This document shows positions 8,126 to 16,828 of a stretch of 64,000 nucleotides of DNA, piece after piece. The position numbers were made by a program, and so were the translations under genes. The stretch is from the NCBI GenBank assembly GCA_036494465.1, contig DASXOJ010000087.1, forward strand, positions 4,553-68,552, written 5' to 3'. The stretch is from CAJCJE01 sp036494465. Its GTDB lineage: Bacteria; Actinomycetota; Actinomycetes; Mycobacteriales; Pseudonocardiaceae. Position 1 is the first letter of the stretch; every line of letters starts with the position of its first letter. Under the pieces are notes generated by a model that was not told the DNA's origin, ran no database searches, and saw nothing but the letters and a program-made list of their open reading frames with translations.

Positions 8126-8752
8126 TCAGGAATTCGGCGAGCTGGTCAGCAGCGCGGTCACGGCCTGCTCGGCCAACCAGCGCTCGGTCTCCTTCCAGGT
8201 CCAGCCGAGTCCCCGGAGTTCCCGCCATGAGGTGAAGCCGAAATAGAACCAGAGGATGGCGGTGGCCCGCGTCGGGGTGATCCCCTCGCGCACTGCCTTG
8301 ATGGCGACCAGTCGGGCGGCGACTCGATGAAAGCGTTGCCGCAGCGTCGCAATGGCACGCTCGGCCGCTTCGGCAATCGTCGGGTCGGCGGTGGCGTTGT
8401 CCAGCATGATGACGATGGTGTGCTGCTGACTGCGCTTGGTCGCCCCCGTGCCCGCCGCCAGCCGGAAGATGATCTCCGCGCCATCGGTCAGGGTGGCGAT
8501 GTCATCGAGGCTGGCGATGATGAGCGGATCGTCCATCGCGCGCTCGATGAGCGCGACAACCAACTGTGGCTTCCCACCGATACTGGTGTAGACGGTGTTC
8601 GGTGCCACCTCGGCAGCCGCGGCGACCTGGTTCACCGTCGTGCTGGCATACCCGTGTGCGACGAACAACTCTTCAGCGGCATCGAGGATTGCCGTCCGGG
8701 TGTCGGCGGCGGCTTGCTCCCGCCTCGGAGATCGATAAGTGCGACCAGCCAC
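8126..8752 (-). CDS. TetR-family regulator, paralogue group A (copy 1)
   Basis: The product has 208 residues and a GTG start. The N-terminus GRTYRSPRREQAAADTRTAI leads into a standard TetR helix-turn-helix (TTVNQVAAAAEVAPNTVYTS). The ligand domain ends with a distinctive block, ILWFYFGFTSWRELRGLGWT, then WKETERWLAEQAV. Two further intact proteins in this window (36321-36992 and 40427-41041) and two remnants share these N- and C-terminal blocks. It is divergent from the flavin monooxygenase gene at 9004; the 251-base gap between them contains a candidate operator at 8925-8937. It probably represses that gene and itself. Confidence 0.9.
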   Translation of the reverse strand: MAGRTYRSPRREQAAADTRTAILDAAEELFVAHGYASTTVNQVAAAAEVAPNTVYTSIGGKPQLVVALIERAMDDPLIIASLDDIATLTDGAEIIFRLAAGTGATKRSQQHTIVIMLDNATADPTIAEAAERAIATLRQRFHRVAARLVAIKAVREGITPTRATAILWFYFGFTSWRELRGLGWTWKETERWLAEQAVTALLTSSPNS

Positions 8753-8924
8753 CGGGTAACCCTAACATCACCGATTGGAGCCGGCGCACCAATGACACGC
8801 GGCAACACCAGTTCGGCGAGGCAGCCGGAACCCTCGCTGGTTCACATTGCGCGGCCCAGGCGCCATGGCAGCAGCCTGTTACCGCGATCACACTCAGAGC
8901 CGGTCCATATTCACATGAGAGTGG

Positions 8925-8937
8925 CTATTATCATTAT
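8925..8937. promoter_or_regulatory. Candidate group A TetR operator
   Basis: CTATTATCATTAT lies in an AT-rich patch between the divergent TetR and monooxygenase genes. It differs by one base from CTACTATCATTAT (36288-36300), just before another group A TetR gene, and resembles CTAGTATCATTAG at 58618-58630. Confidence 0.45.
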
Positions 8938-9003
8938 TTGAGCGTTCAGATCAGCAACCGCTCCGATCAACGACCTGACCCAGCGAAAGCGTAGGTATCG
9001 ACG

Positions 9004-10434
9004 ATGGCCACGGACTATGACGTCGTGATAGCGGGAGCCGGCCCGGTCGGGCTCTGGCTCGCCAGTGAACTGCAGCTCGCCGGGGTGCGGACGGCAGTGG
9101 TGGAACGCCTTGGGATGCCCAACCCCCATCCGAAGGCGTTGGGCATCCAGCCACGCACCCTTGAGGTGTTCGCCATGCGCGGTGTGGAAAAGCAGTTCCT
9201 CGCCGAGGGGATTCCGATGCCACGGTGGCACTTCGGCATCCTGGACAACAAGCTGGACCTCACCGGGCTCGACACCGCCTACCCTTTCGTGCTGGCGTTT
9301 CCGCAGGTCCGCACCGAGGCGGTCCTTGAGGAGCGTGCCTACGGACTCGGCGCGGAGATCCTTCGCGGACGAGAAGTGATCGGGCTGGCCGAGGACGAGT
9401 CGACGGTCACGGTCGAACTCGCCGATGGCACCACGCTGAGCAGTCAGTACCTCGTCGGTGCCGACGGCTCGGGGAGCACGGTGCGCCGTGCCGCGGGCAT
9501 CGACTTCGTCGGCAGCGATTCGACGGTGTTCGGCTATCTCGGCGACGTCGTCCTTGACGACCCGCCGCCGATGGGAACCACTTTCTTCAACGAGTACGGC
9601 GCGGTGCTGACCGCTCCCATGCCCGGTGGACTCTTCCGGGTGTCCGGGTACGACGCGACCGACCAGGTACCCGGCCGTCGCGAGGTGACCCTCGACGAAC
9701 TGCGGGCGACGGCGATCCGTATCGCCGGCACGGACTTCGGCATGCGCGACCCGCACTGGCTCAGCCGCTTCGGCAACGCCACCCGGCACGCCGAAACCTA
9801 CCGAAAGGGACGCGTACTGCTGGCAGGCGACGCCGCGCACATCCACTTCCCCGCAGGTGGCGTCGGCCTCAACACCGGCGTCCAGGATGCCATGAACCTC
9901 GGCTGGAAACTCGCCGCGCGGGTACAAGGCAGGGCAGGGGAAGATCTGTTGGACAGCTACCACGACGAGCGCCACCCGCTCGGTGCCGCCGTCGCCGAGC
10001 ACACGCTGGCCCAGACGACACTGATCGCCGGGACCAGCCCGACCGGTCAGGCCATGCGGTCGCTGTTCAGCAAGCTGATCGCCACCCAGCCGTCGATGTC
10101 ACTGGAACTGGCCAAGAAACTCACGGGCCTCGACGTCCAGTATCCGGCCCCCACGGCGGATTCCCATCCGCTGGTCGGTACCAGGCTCTCCGGGGTCGAG
10201 CAGTATCTGCAATCCGGACGTGCGGTGTTGCTGAACATGTCGGGAAAGCCCCTCGAGTCCACGAGCGACCACGCGTCCGCGATCGGGATCCAGACCGTCT
10301 CCGGTTCGCCGGAGTTGGTCGACGCCACCGCGGCCGTCATCCGGCCCGACGGCTACGTCTGGTGGGCCACGGACAGCTCGGAACCTGGCGAGGAGATCAG
10401 CACCGCGTTGGACGAACTGGGCACGACCTTCTGA
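9004..10434 (+). CDS. FAD-dependent aromatic monooxygenase
   Basis: The product has 476 residues. YDVVIAGAGPVGLWLASELQ is the FAD-binding GxGxxG motif, YLVGADGSGSTVRRAAGI the DG motif, and LLAGDAAHIHFPAGGVGLNT the GD motif that closes the flavin site. The C-terminal thioredoxin-like domain ends with VIRPDGYVWWATD. This is the class A flavoprotein hydroxylase architecture of the PheA/RdmE/MhpA group, which puts one hydroxyl on a phenolic ring using NADPH and oxygen. The substrate cannot be read from the sequence. It is divergent from a TetR gene and 180 bases ahead of an amidohydrolase. Confidence 0.87.
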   Translation: MATDYDVVIAGAGPVGLWLASELQLAGVRTAVVERLGMPNPHPKALGIQPRTLEVFAMRGVEKQFLAEGIPMPRWHFGILDNKLDLTGLDTAYPFVLAFPQVRTEAVLEERAYGLGAEILRGREVIGLAEDESTVTVELADGTTLSSQYLVGADGSGSTVRRAAGIDFVGSDSTVFGYLGDVVLDDPPPMGTTFFNEYGAVLTAPMPGGLFRVSGYDATDQVPGRREVTLDELRATAIRIAGTDFGMRDPHWLSRFGNATRHAETYRKGRVLLAGDAAHIHFPAGGVGLNTGVQDAMNLGWKLAARVQGRAGEDLLDSYHDERHPLGAAVAEHTLAQTTLIAGTSPTGQAMRSLFSKLIATQPSMSLELAKKLTGLDVQYPAPTADSHPLVGTRLSGVEQYLQSGRAVLLNMSGKPLESTSDHASAIGIQTVSGSPELVDATAAVIRPDGYVWWATDSSEPGEEISTALDELGTTF

Positions 10435-10613
10435 CCGGGACGGTTCTCTCAACGGAATACGAGTCCGGGCTCTGCCACCAAGGAGGTTGACACAGCCCGG
10501 CCCGTAGGGCTGCGTGCAACCACGACCGCCGTCGATCCCACCCAGCCACCGGAGTCGGCCAACCGCTTCGTCTCGACTGGTCCTCCCCGTACAGAACCGG
10601 GATTATCAAGAAC

Positions 10614-12305
10614 ATGAGCGCTTCTGAGGGTAACCGGGCCGACGTCGTTGTGCGCAACGCCGCCGTCCACACACTCGATCCCGCTATGCCACTGGCGCAG
10701 GCGTTCGCGGTCCGTGCCGGCAGAATCGTCATGGTCGGGGCCGACGCGGACGTCGAAGGCACGGTCGGTGCGGACACGCGCGTGATTGACGCCGCCGGTG
10801 GCATGGTCATGCCAGGTCTCGTCGATGTGCATGCCCATCTGGGATTCGGCGGCCAGCAGACGGCGTGGGAGCTGACGCTGCCTCCTGGGGCGAACCTGGA
10901 CCAGATTCTCGATGCCGTACGGGATCGGGCGAGCACGCTGGGCGCCGACGACTGGGTTGTCGGCGGCGTCGTCATCAGTCCGGTGTTCCAGTCGCTCCGT
11001 TCGCGGGAAGCCCTCGCCGCCTTGGACGAGGCAAGTCTGGGCCGACCGGTCCTGCTACGGGACGACTCGCTGCACAACCGCTGGGTCAACTCCCGTGCCC
11101 TGGACATCATGGAAGTCGACGCCGCGACTCAGGACCCGGTCGGCGGCCGGTACGTGCGCGACTCAGCAGGCTTGTGCGTCGGCCAACTGCTCGAACAGAC
11201 CTCGACAGCCGCGGAGCTCGCGGTCCGGCTGAGCATGGGCGACGCGCACGAGCGGGACCTGATATCAGCCCGCACGGCAGTGTCGATCTTCAACTCGGTC
11301 GGTGTCACCGCGACACAGGATGCGGCCACCATGGGAGCGTGGCTGGACGTCTTCACCGAGCTCGACCGCGCCAGCGAGCTGAACACGTGGCTGGTCGGAT
11401 CGCTGCCGGCACGGGAGTTCGTGGAGTCCGGGCCGGTTGGGGCTGAACTGTTCGAATCCGCCGGGAAGTGGCGTAGTGCCCATGTCCGGCCGGACTTCGT
11501 CAAGGCGGTGCTCGACGGCGTACCCATGACGAGGACGTCGAAATTCCTCGAACCGTACAAGCCGGATCCGTGGGCACCCGCACCGTCCGCGCATCAGTGC
11601 GCGTTCTCCGGCAATGCCCTTTTCACCGATGAGGAATTGCTCGATGTGCTCGACGCGGCAGCTTCCCGTGGCCTGCATGCCAAGCTGCACGCGACAGCGG
11701 ACGGCACGGTCCGGCAGGTACTCGACGCCGTGGCGATCATCCGCGAGCGATACGGCGACGGCCCGGTGTTCCATCTCGCCCATCCTGAGTTCATCCACTC
11801 CGACGACGTGGCCCGGTTCCGCGAGCTGGGTGTTGTCGCCGACGCCTCTCCGGTGTTGTGGTTCCCCAATCCGATGAACGACATCATCGCCATGCAGGTC
11901 CAGGACCACTACCTGGACCGGATCTGGCCACTGCGCGAACTGCACGACGCTGGTGTCCTGCTCGCGGCCGGTTCGGACTGGCCCGTTGGCATGGCGGTGC
12001 CGGACCCGTGGCTGAGCATCGAGACCATGATCACCCGTCGCAACCCCGACCCGGCGGTGCCCGGCGCCCTCAACGCCGACCAGGCCGTCGACCTGGACAC
12101 CGCGATCAAGGCCCACACCGTCAATCCCGCGCGAGCGATGGGCTTGGACAAGGAGACCGGACGGATCAAGGCCGGGCTCTCCGCCGACTTCATCCTGCTG
12201 GACCAGAACATCTTCGAGGTACCGGTGGAACAGATCCACGCCACCCGGGTGCGTCAAACCTGGTTCGCAGGCCGTTCGGTATACGACGCAACCGCTCGCT
12301 CGTAG
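10614..12305 (+). CDS. YtcJ-like amidohydrolase
   Basis: The product has 563 residues. It has the composite amidohydrolase architecture: a small N-terminal beta domain (VVVRNAAVHTLDPAMPLAQA), the GLVDVHAHLG metal-binding HxH near residue 72, and a C-terminal VNPARAMGLDKETGRIKAGL return to the beta domain. Further likely metal ligands are in KLHATAD and HLAHPEF, with the Asp in AAGSDWPVG. Such proteins hydrolyse amide or ester bonds of varied small molecules, so no substrate is assigned. The gene lies between a flavin monooxygenase and the Rieske dioxygenase operon on the same strand and may process a precursor of the same pathway. Confidence 0.85.
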   Translation: MSASEGNRADVVVRNAAVHTLDPAMPLAQAFAVRAGRIVMVGADADVEGTVGADTRVIDAAGGMVMPGLVDVHAHLGFGGQQTAWELTLPPGANLDQILDAVRDRASTLGADDWVVGGVVISPVFQSLRSREALAALDEASLGRPVLLRDDSLHNRWVNSRALDIMEVDAATQDPVGGRYVRDSAGLCVGQLLEQTSTAAELAVRLSMGDAHERDLISARTAVSIFNSVGVTATQDAATMGAWLDVFTELDRASELNTWLVGSLPAREFVESGPVGAELFESAGKWRSAHVRPDFVKAVLDGVPMTRTSKFLEPYKPDPWAPAPSAHQCAFSGNALFTDEELLDVLDAAASRGLHAKLHATADGTVRQVLDAVAIIRERYGDGPVFHLAHPEFIHSDDVARFRELGVVADASPVLWFPNPMNDIIAMQVQDHYLDRIWPLRELHDAGVLLAAGSDWPVGMAVPDPWLSIETMITRRNPDPAVPGALNADQAVDLDTAIKAHTVNPARAMGLDKETGRIKAGLSADFILLDQNIFEVPVEQIHATRVRQTWFAGRSVYDATARS

Positions 12306-12395
12306 GCCCGGCCCTGAGTGGCGGACTCGGCCGCCCGGTCGCCGATCCGCCGGGACCAAGGCTGCTACATGAAACAAATCTGTGACGACCGGCGG

Positions 12396-12424
12396 TTGAC
12401 CTGTCTACCGTTTTCGGCAATCAT
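12396..12424 (+). promoter_or_regulatory. Possible promoter of the Rieske dioxygenase operon
   Basis: TTGACC (12396-12401) and AATCAT (12419-12424) are 17 bases apart, about 140 bases before the dioxygenase start. The -10 match is only 4 of 6. Nothing else stands out in the 259-base gap. Confidence 0.3.
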
Positions 12425-12564
12425 GACGACTGAAGGACTGATTCGTCCCGGACCGTGAGTCGGCGGGGAAGGTGCCCGCCGCCGGTGACCCCTGACGTCC
12501 GGTGCTGCATGACGAAGAGCGCTTCGGGGCCGAACCCAGGATTGACAAGGGAAAGTGGTCGAAG

Positions 12565-13866
12565 ATGACTATGACGGACGACGTGCTTACCGGCAGGACC
12601 GGTTCGGTTTTGCGGGACGGCACGACGGTGCGGGACCTGGTCGACCTGGACCGGCGCGAAGTGTCGATGCGGGTGCTGTCCGACCCGGAGCTGTATCGGC
12701 TGGAGTTGCGCAACATCTTCGCCAGGGCGTGGGTGGGGCTGGCCCATGTCAGTGAGATCCCGAACGCCGGCGACTTCGTCCTGCGGCACATCGGCGAGGA
12801 TGCGGTCATCGTGACCCGCACCGCCCAGGGCGCCGTCTCGGTCCTGCTCAACGTCTGCGCGCACCGGGGATTCGAGGTGTGCTGGGCAGATGAGGGCAAT
12901 GCCGGCTCGTTCAAATGTCCTTACCACGGCTGGGCGTACGACGGGTCGGGCAAGCTGCTCGGGGCACCGCTGGAGAAGGAGATGTACGGAGACTGGGACA
13001 AGTCCCGGTACAGCCTGCGGCAAGCCAGGGTGGAGGTGCGCGCCGGGATCGTGTTCGCCACCTTCGACACCTCCGGCCCTGCTCTGGACGACTGGTTGGG
13101 GGACGCGGGCTGGTACATCGACCACGCCAGCCACCAGGACAGAATCCCGCTCGGTCCGCCGATGCGTTTCCAGGTACAGGCGAACTGGAAGACGTTCATG
13201 GACCAGGGTGCGGGTGACAACTACCACCCCCTGAGCTTGCACCGCTCGTTGCAGGAGATCGGCATGACCTCGGACCTGCCGGGTTCGCCGGGTAGCCGGT
13301 CCACGATCAGGAGTCAGAATCACGCCATCGTGAGCAACCCAGAGGGCAACACCACGTTCGCTTTCCCACCTGGCTTTCCCCTGAAGACCTACTACGACGA
13401 AGCCGCAGGCGATTTCCTGACTTTCGCGGGCCGCCTCTTCGCATCGTCGGTTCTGCCACAAACGGTCATCTGGGGCCCTTACGTGTACCCACTCCCGGAC
13501 GGCACGCAGACCACCGGCGGCGCACTCTGGCAGATCGAGCCCAAGGGCCCTGACGCATTCGTGATGTATCTGCAGAACTTCATCGACCGCGACGCTCCTG
13601 ATGCGGTAAAAGATGCCGTCCGACGCGAAAATGCGGCTCAGCAGGTATTCGTGGCCGACGACTACGAGGCGAACCTGTCGCTGCAGCGCTCGGCGCGCGG
13701 GGCGGTCGGCCAGCAGCAACCGATGCGCTACTTCGCGCAGGGTGACACAACGAAGCCGAGCGACTGGCCGGGACCCGGCATCTTCTTCCAGCCGCCGCAA
13801 AAGGACGACGCCCAATGGCTCTTCTGGCTCCGCTGGCTCGATCTGATGACCGACAGCGCCTGCTAG
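12565..13866 (+). CDS. Rieske ring-hydroxylating dioxygenase, alpha subunit
   Basis: The product has 433 residues from the ATG at 12565 behind AAGGGAAAG; an in-frame ATG at 12571 is possible. The Rieske [2Fe-2S] site is CAHRG...CPYHGW at about residues 98-121 (Cys-x-His, 17 residues, Cys-x2-His). The catalytic mononuclear iron site is seen in GDNYHPLSLH near residue 220. It would form the alpha3beta3 oxygenase with the next gene product and insert O2 into an aromatic ring. Ferredoxin and reductase genes follow in the same operon. The ring substrate is not deducible, and no cis-dihydrodiol dehydrogenase is adjacent. Confidence 0.93.
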   Translation: MTMTDDVLTGRTGSVLRDGTTVRDLVDLDRREVSMRVLSDPELYRLELRNIFARAWVGLAHVSEIPNAGDFVLRHIGEDAVIVTRTAQGAVSVLLNVCAHRGFEVCWADEGNAGSFKCPYHGWAYDGSGKLLGAPLEKEMYGDWDKSRYSLRQARVEVRAGIVFATFDTSGPALDDWLGDAGWYIDHASHQDRIPLGPPMRFQVQANWKTFMDQGAGDNYHPLSLHRSLQEIGMTSDLPGSPGSRSTIRSQNHAIVSNPEGNTTFAFPPGFPLKTYYDEAAGDFLTFAGRLFASSVLPQTVIWGPYVYPLPDGTQTTGGALWQIEPKGPDAFVMYLQNFIDRDAPDAVKDAVRRENAAQQVFVADDYEANLSLQRSARGAVGQQQPMRYFAQGDTTKPSDWPGPGIFFQPPQKDDAQWLFWLRWLDLMTDSAC

Positions 13867-13885
13867 GGCCGGGAAAGGTGCAGCG

Positions 13886-14440
13886 ATGACAACCAGTATG
13901 GACATGGCAGCGAAGACGGGTACCCGGGTGAAGGCGTCGGACCCGGTCTATGGCGACATCCTCGACTTCCTGATCGACGAAGCCGCACTGCTCGACGACG
14001 ACCGCCACCTCGAATGGCTGGACTGCCTCACCGACGACATCGCCTACAAGATGCCGGTCCGCAAAACCGTGTACCGGCGCGACGGCAACGGCTTCGACGA
14101 GCGCAACGTCCACTGGGACGATGACCGGCTCTCGCTCGGTCTACGAGTCCGGCGCTCGGTCGGCGTCGAAGCCGCCTACGACCGCGACCCCGCACCGCGC
14201 ATCCGGCGGATGGTCACGAATCTCGTCGTCCACGAGACCAGCAAACCCGGCGAATACGCGGCAACGACCTATCTCTTGGTCCTGCGCAACCGTTTCGACG
14301 CGCCTGTCTACGACATGGTGACCGCCAAACGCGAAGATGTCATTCGCCGCGAAGGCGATGGCACCTGCAAGCTCGCGCGCCGGCTGGTTCTCCTCGACCA
14401 GACCGCGCTCGGAGCCGTCTTCATCAACGTTTTCATGTAG
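13886..14440 (+). CDS. Ring-hydroxylating dioxygenase, beta subunit
   Basis: The product has 184 residues, the usual size for the family. It shows the SnoaL/NTF2-like fold of beta subunits: DILDFLIDEAALLDDDRHLE at the start, DDIAYKMPVRKT, RIRRMVTNLVV, and a LARRLVLLDQTALGAVFIN ending. Beta subunits are structural and sometimes tune specificity. It starts 20 bases after the alpha-subunit stop. Confidence 0.92.
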   Translation: MTTSMDMAAKTGTRVKASDPVYGDILDFLIDEAALLDDDRHLEWLDCLTDDIAYKMPVRKTVYRRDGNGFDERNVHWDDDRLSLGLRVRRSVGVEAAYDRDPAPRIRRMVTNLVVHETSKPGEYAATTYLLVLRNRFDAPVYDMVTAKREDVIRREGDGTCKLARRLVLLDQTALGAVFINVFM

Positions 14441-14459
14441 AAGTTGCGAGGCTGGTTCC

Positions 14460-14684
14460 TTGACCGAGCAATCCGCGCCGCTGTACGTCAAGGTCGATCC
14501 GTCGAGGTGCTGCGGCTACACCAGCTGCGCCGAGGTTTCCCCTGAGGTGTACAAGCTCGACGAGCAAGGGTTTGCCTATGTGGACAGTGCCGTCGTCCCG
14601 CCCGGGCTCGGCGCCAAGGCCCGGGAAGGCGCCGCCATCTGTCCGGAGCGCGCGATCTATGTCGGCGAGCTGCCACCTGACTGA
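14460..14684 (+). CDS. [3Fe-4S]-type ferredoxin of the dioxygenase system
   Basis: A 74-residue acidic protein starting at TTG 14460, 20 bases after the beta-subunit gene. The cluster ligands are CCGYTSC (about residues 18-24) and CPERAI (about residue 61). This Cys-x5-Cys...Cys-Pro spacing is that of single-cluster [3Fe-4S] ferredoxins from actinomycetes. It would carry electrons from the reductase encoded next to the oxygenase. A [3Fe-4S] ferredoxin rather than a Rieske ferredoxin is the arrangement of the Nocardioides phenanthrene (phd) type systems. Confidence 0.85.
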   Translation: MTEQSAPLYVKVDPSRCCGYTSCAEVSPEVYKLDEQGFAYVDSAVVPPGLGAKAREGAAICPERAIYVGELPPD

Positions 14685-14705
14685 GGCCGAGGGAGACACC
14701 CTACG

Positions 14706-15938
14706 TTGGCCAAACCCACATTTGTCCTGCTCGGTGGCGGCCTCGCGAGTGCGACGGCGGCATCGACACTGCGCATGGCGGGCTTCGACGGTCGCGTGAT
14801 CATTGTGGGCGACGAGGCCCACATACCCTACTCGCGCCCGCCACTGTCCAAAGAGGTGCTCCGTGGCGAGAAGTCTCCTGAGCAGACCTGGCTGCGCCCA
14901 CCTACGTGGTACACCAGCAAGGACGTTGAGCTGCGGCTCGGCATCCGGGCAACCGCGGTCGATCCGGGCGCGCACCTGGTCGAGCTGGCCGACGGCACCC
15001 GCCTGGCGTACGACAAGCTGCTGGTCGCCACCGGCGGGGTGCCCCGAACCTTGGACATTCCAGGGGTCGATCTGCCCGGAGTGTTGTTTCTTCGCAGACT
15101 CGACGACGCACTGGCGCTTCGCGGGCAACTCATCCCCGGGGCGCCGGTGGTGGTGATCGGAGCCGGGTTCATCGGTGCCGAGGTGGCCGCGAGCGCCCGC
15201 ACGCTCGGCTGCGAGGTCACCATGTTCGAGATCGCGGAGATCCCGCTGGGTCGCGCGCTCGGGCCCGAGATCGGTCAGATCTACGCGGACGTGCACCGTG
15301 AACACGGCGTCGAACTGCGGACGCGCGTCGGCGTCGACCGTATCGAAGGCCATGGGCACGTGCAGCGAGTGGTGGCGACCGACGGCCGGGTGCACGACGC
15401 CTCCGTGGTGGTGATCGGAGTCGGGCTGGTACCAGAACTGGATCTCGCAGGGAGCTCGGGACTCGCCATCGGAAACGGGGTCATCGTTGACGAATACTGC
15501 CGGACCTCGGCCGACGACGTGTTCGCCGCAGGCGACATCGCCAACCATCCCAACCTTTTCCTCGGCCGTCGGATCCGGATCGAGCACTGGCAGAACGCGC
15601 AGCATCAGGGCGCGGCGGCGGCCAGGAACATGCTGGGGCAGCAGCAGCCCTTCCGTGAGGTTCCGTGGGTGTGGTCCGACCAGTACGAGCACAATCTCCA
15701 GGTCGTCGGCCTTCCTGATCCCACCCAGCGCATGGTGCTACGCGGCGACACCGAGACACGGAACTTCTCGGCTTTCTTCATCCGTGATGGTCGGGTGACC
15801 GCGGCGTTGGCCATCAATCGTCCCGAAGACATCCGGGTCGCTCGTCTCATGATCCATGATGGCACCGAGGCAGCAGAAGGCCACCTCGCGGATGTCGACG
15901 CGGACCTGGGTCAGTTCGTCATGAGCGCCAACCGATAG
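14706..15938 (+). CDS. FAD-dependent ferredoxin reductase
   Basis: The product has 410 residues and a TTG start. It begins FVLLGGGLASATAASTLRMA (FAD site), has PYSRPPLSKE, the NAD(P) site VVIGAGFIGAEVAASARTLG, and DVFAAGDIA in the second FAD-binding segment. This is the glutathione-reductase-type partner (like BphA4/PhdD) that moves electrons from NADH to the ferredoxin. It completes the four-component dioxygenase and is the last gene of the run; the next gene is convergent. Confidence 0.92.
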   Translation: MAKPTFVLLGGGLASATAASTLRMAGFDGRVIIVGDEAHIPYSRPPLSKEVLRGEKSPEQTWLRPPTWYTSKDVELRLGIRATAVDPGAHLVELADGTRLAYDKLLVATGGVPRTLDIPGVDLPGVLFLRRLDDALALRGQLIPGAPVVVIGAGFIGAEVAASARTLGCEVTMFEIAEIPLGRALGPEIGQIYADVHREHGVELRTRVGVDRIEGHGHVQRVVATDGRVHDASVVVIGVGLVPELDLAGSSGLAIGNGVIVDEYCRTSADDVFAAGDIANHPNLFLGRRIRIEHWQNAQHQGAAAARNMLGQQQPFREVPWVWSDQYEHNLQVVGLPDPTQRMVLRGDTETRNFSAFFIRDGRVTAALAINRPEDIRVARLMIHDGTEAAEGHLADVDADLGQFVMSANR

Positions 15939-16159
15939 CCACCGATATGCCGGCCGGCAGCACGAGGCGGGTACCGAATCCTGGGCATCCGCCTCATGAA
16001 TCAAGGTCGCGATGGCCCGTACCCGGTGCGACTCGCGGCGCCTGACGCGTGGCGACATCAGGCGTACGGGCGGCTGCACGCGGTGTCGGCGAAGTGGCGG
16101 CAACCCGGGCTGGCATCGATGTCATGGACGCGTCGTGGTCTCTCCTGGATGGCAGCGAG

Positions 16160-16828
16160 TTATTCGCGCGCGTGGCCTACCAGTCCCGCTTCGTAGGCCA
16201 TGATCACGGCGTGCACGCGGTCGCGGGCGCCGATCTTCGCAAGGACCCGGCTGACATGTGTCTTGATGGTGGACTCGGACAGGACGAGGTGCCGCGCGAT
16301 CTCGCTGTTGGTCAGGCCGGTGGCCACCGCGAGCAGCACTTCACGTTCCCGTTCGGACAGAACAGCCAGCAGGGCATCGGCCTGCTTGGCTTGGCTGGGA
16401 ACCGAGGTGTGCTGGAGGAAAGCGTCGAGCAGGCGTCGGGTCAGTGCCGGTGCGGCCACCGCGTCACCGGCGGCCACTGCCCTGATCCCGGCGAGCAGCT
16501 CCTCGGGTAGGGCGTCTTTGAGCAGGAATCCGCTGGCTCCGGCACGCAGTGCGCCGTAGACGTAGTCGTCGAGGTCGAAGGTAGTCAGGACCAGGACGCG
16601 AGAGCGGCCTCCCGCGGCGACGATCCGGCGGGTGGCCTCGATCCCGTCCATGCCGGGCATGCGGATGTCCATCAGGACAACGTCGGGACGCAGCGCGGCG
16701 GTTTGGCGGACGGCTTCGGCGCCGTGCCCGGCCTCGCCGACGACGCTGGTCTCGGGATGGGCGTTGAGGAGCATCCGAAAGCCGAGGCGCTGCAACGGTT
16801 GGTCGTCGACGATCAGGACGGTGGTCAT
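16160..16828 (-). CDS. NarL/LuxR-family response regulator
   Basis: The product has 222 residues. The receiver domain (TTVLIVDDQPLQRLGFRMLL, phospho-acceptor Asp in VVLMDIRMPGMDG, then the Lys in FLLKDALPEEL) is followed by a LuxR-type helix-turn-helix (LSEREREVLLAVATGLTNSE, ESTIKTHVSRVLAKIG). The ATG overlaps the kinase stop codon (ATGA), so the two form a coupled two-component system. The signal and targets are unknown. Nothing ties it to the flanking aromatic genes. Confidence 0.94.
   Translation of the reverse strand: MTTVLIVDDQPLQRLGFRMLLNAHPETSVVGEAGHGAEAVRQTAALRPDVVLMDIRMPGMDGIEATRRIVAAGGRSRVLVLTTFDLDDYVYGALRAGASGFLLKDALPEELLAGIRAVAAGDAVAAPALTRRLLDAFLQHTSVPSQAKQADALLAVLSEREREVLLAVATGLTNSEIARHLVLSESTIKTHVSRVLAKIGARDRVHAVIMAYEAGLVGHARE

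Noticed and set aside
10487..10492. TTGACA before the YtcJ-like amidohydrolase
   Set aside because: There is no -10-like sequence 16-18 bases downstream.
10493..10512. CAGCCC...GGGCTG hairpin after the monooxygenase at 9004
   Set aside because: A 6-base stem in GC-rich DNA is expected by chance.
16039..16064. CGCCTGA...TCAGGCG hairpin between the reductase and response-regulator genes
   Set aside because: The stem is only 7 bases with a 12-base loop and no T run; it could be a weak terminator but is not convincing.
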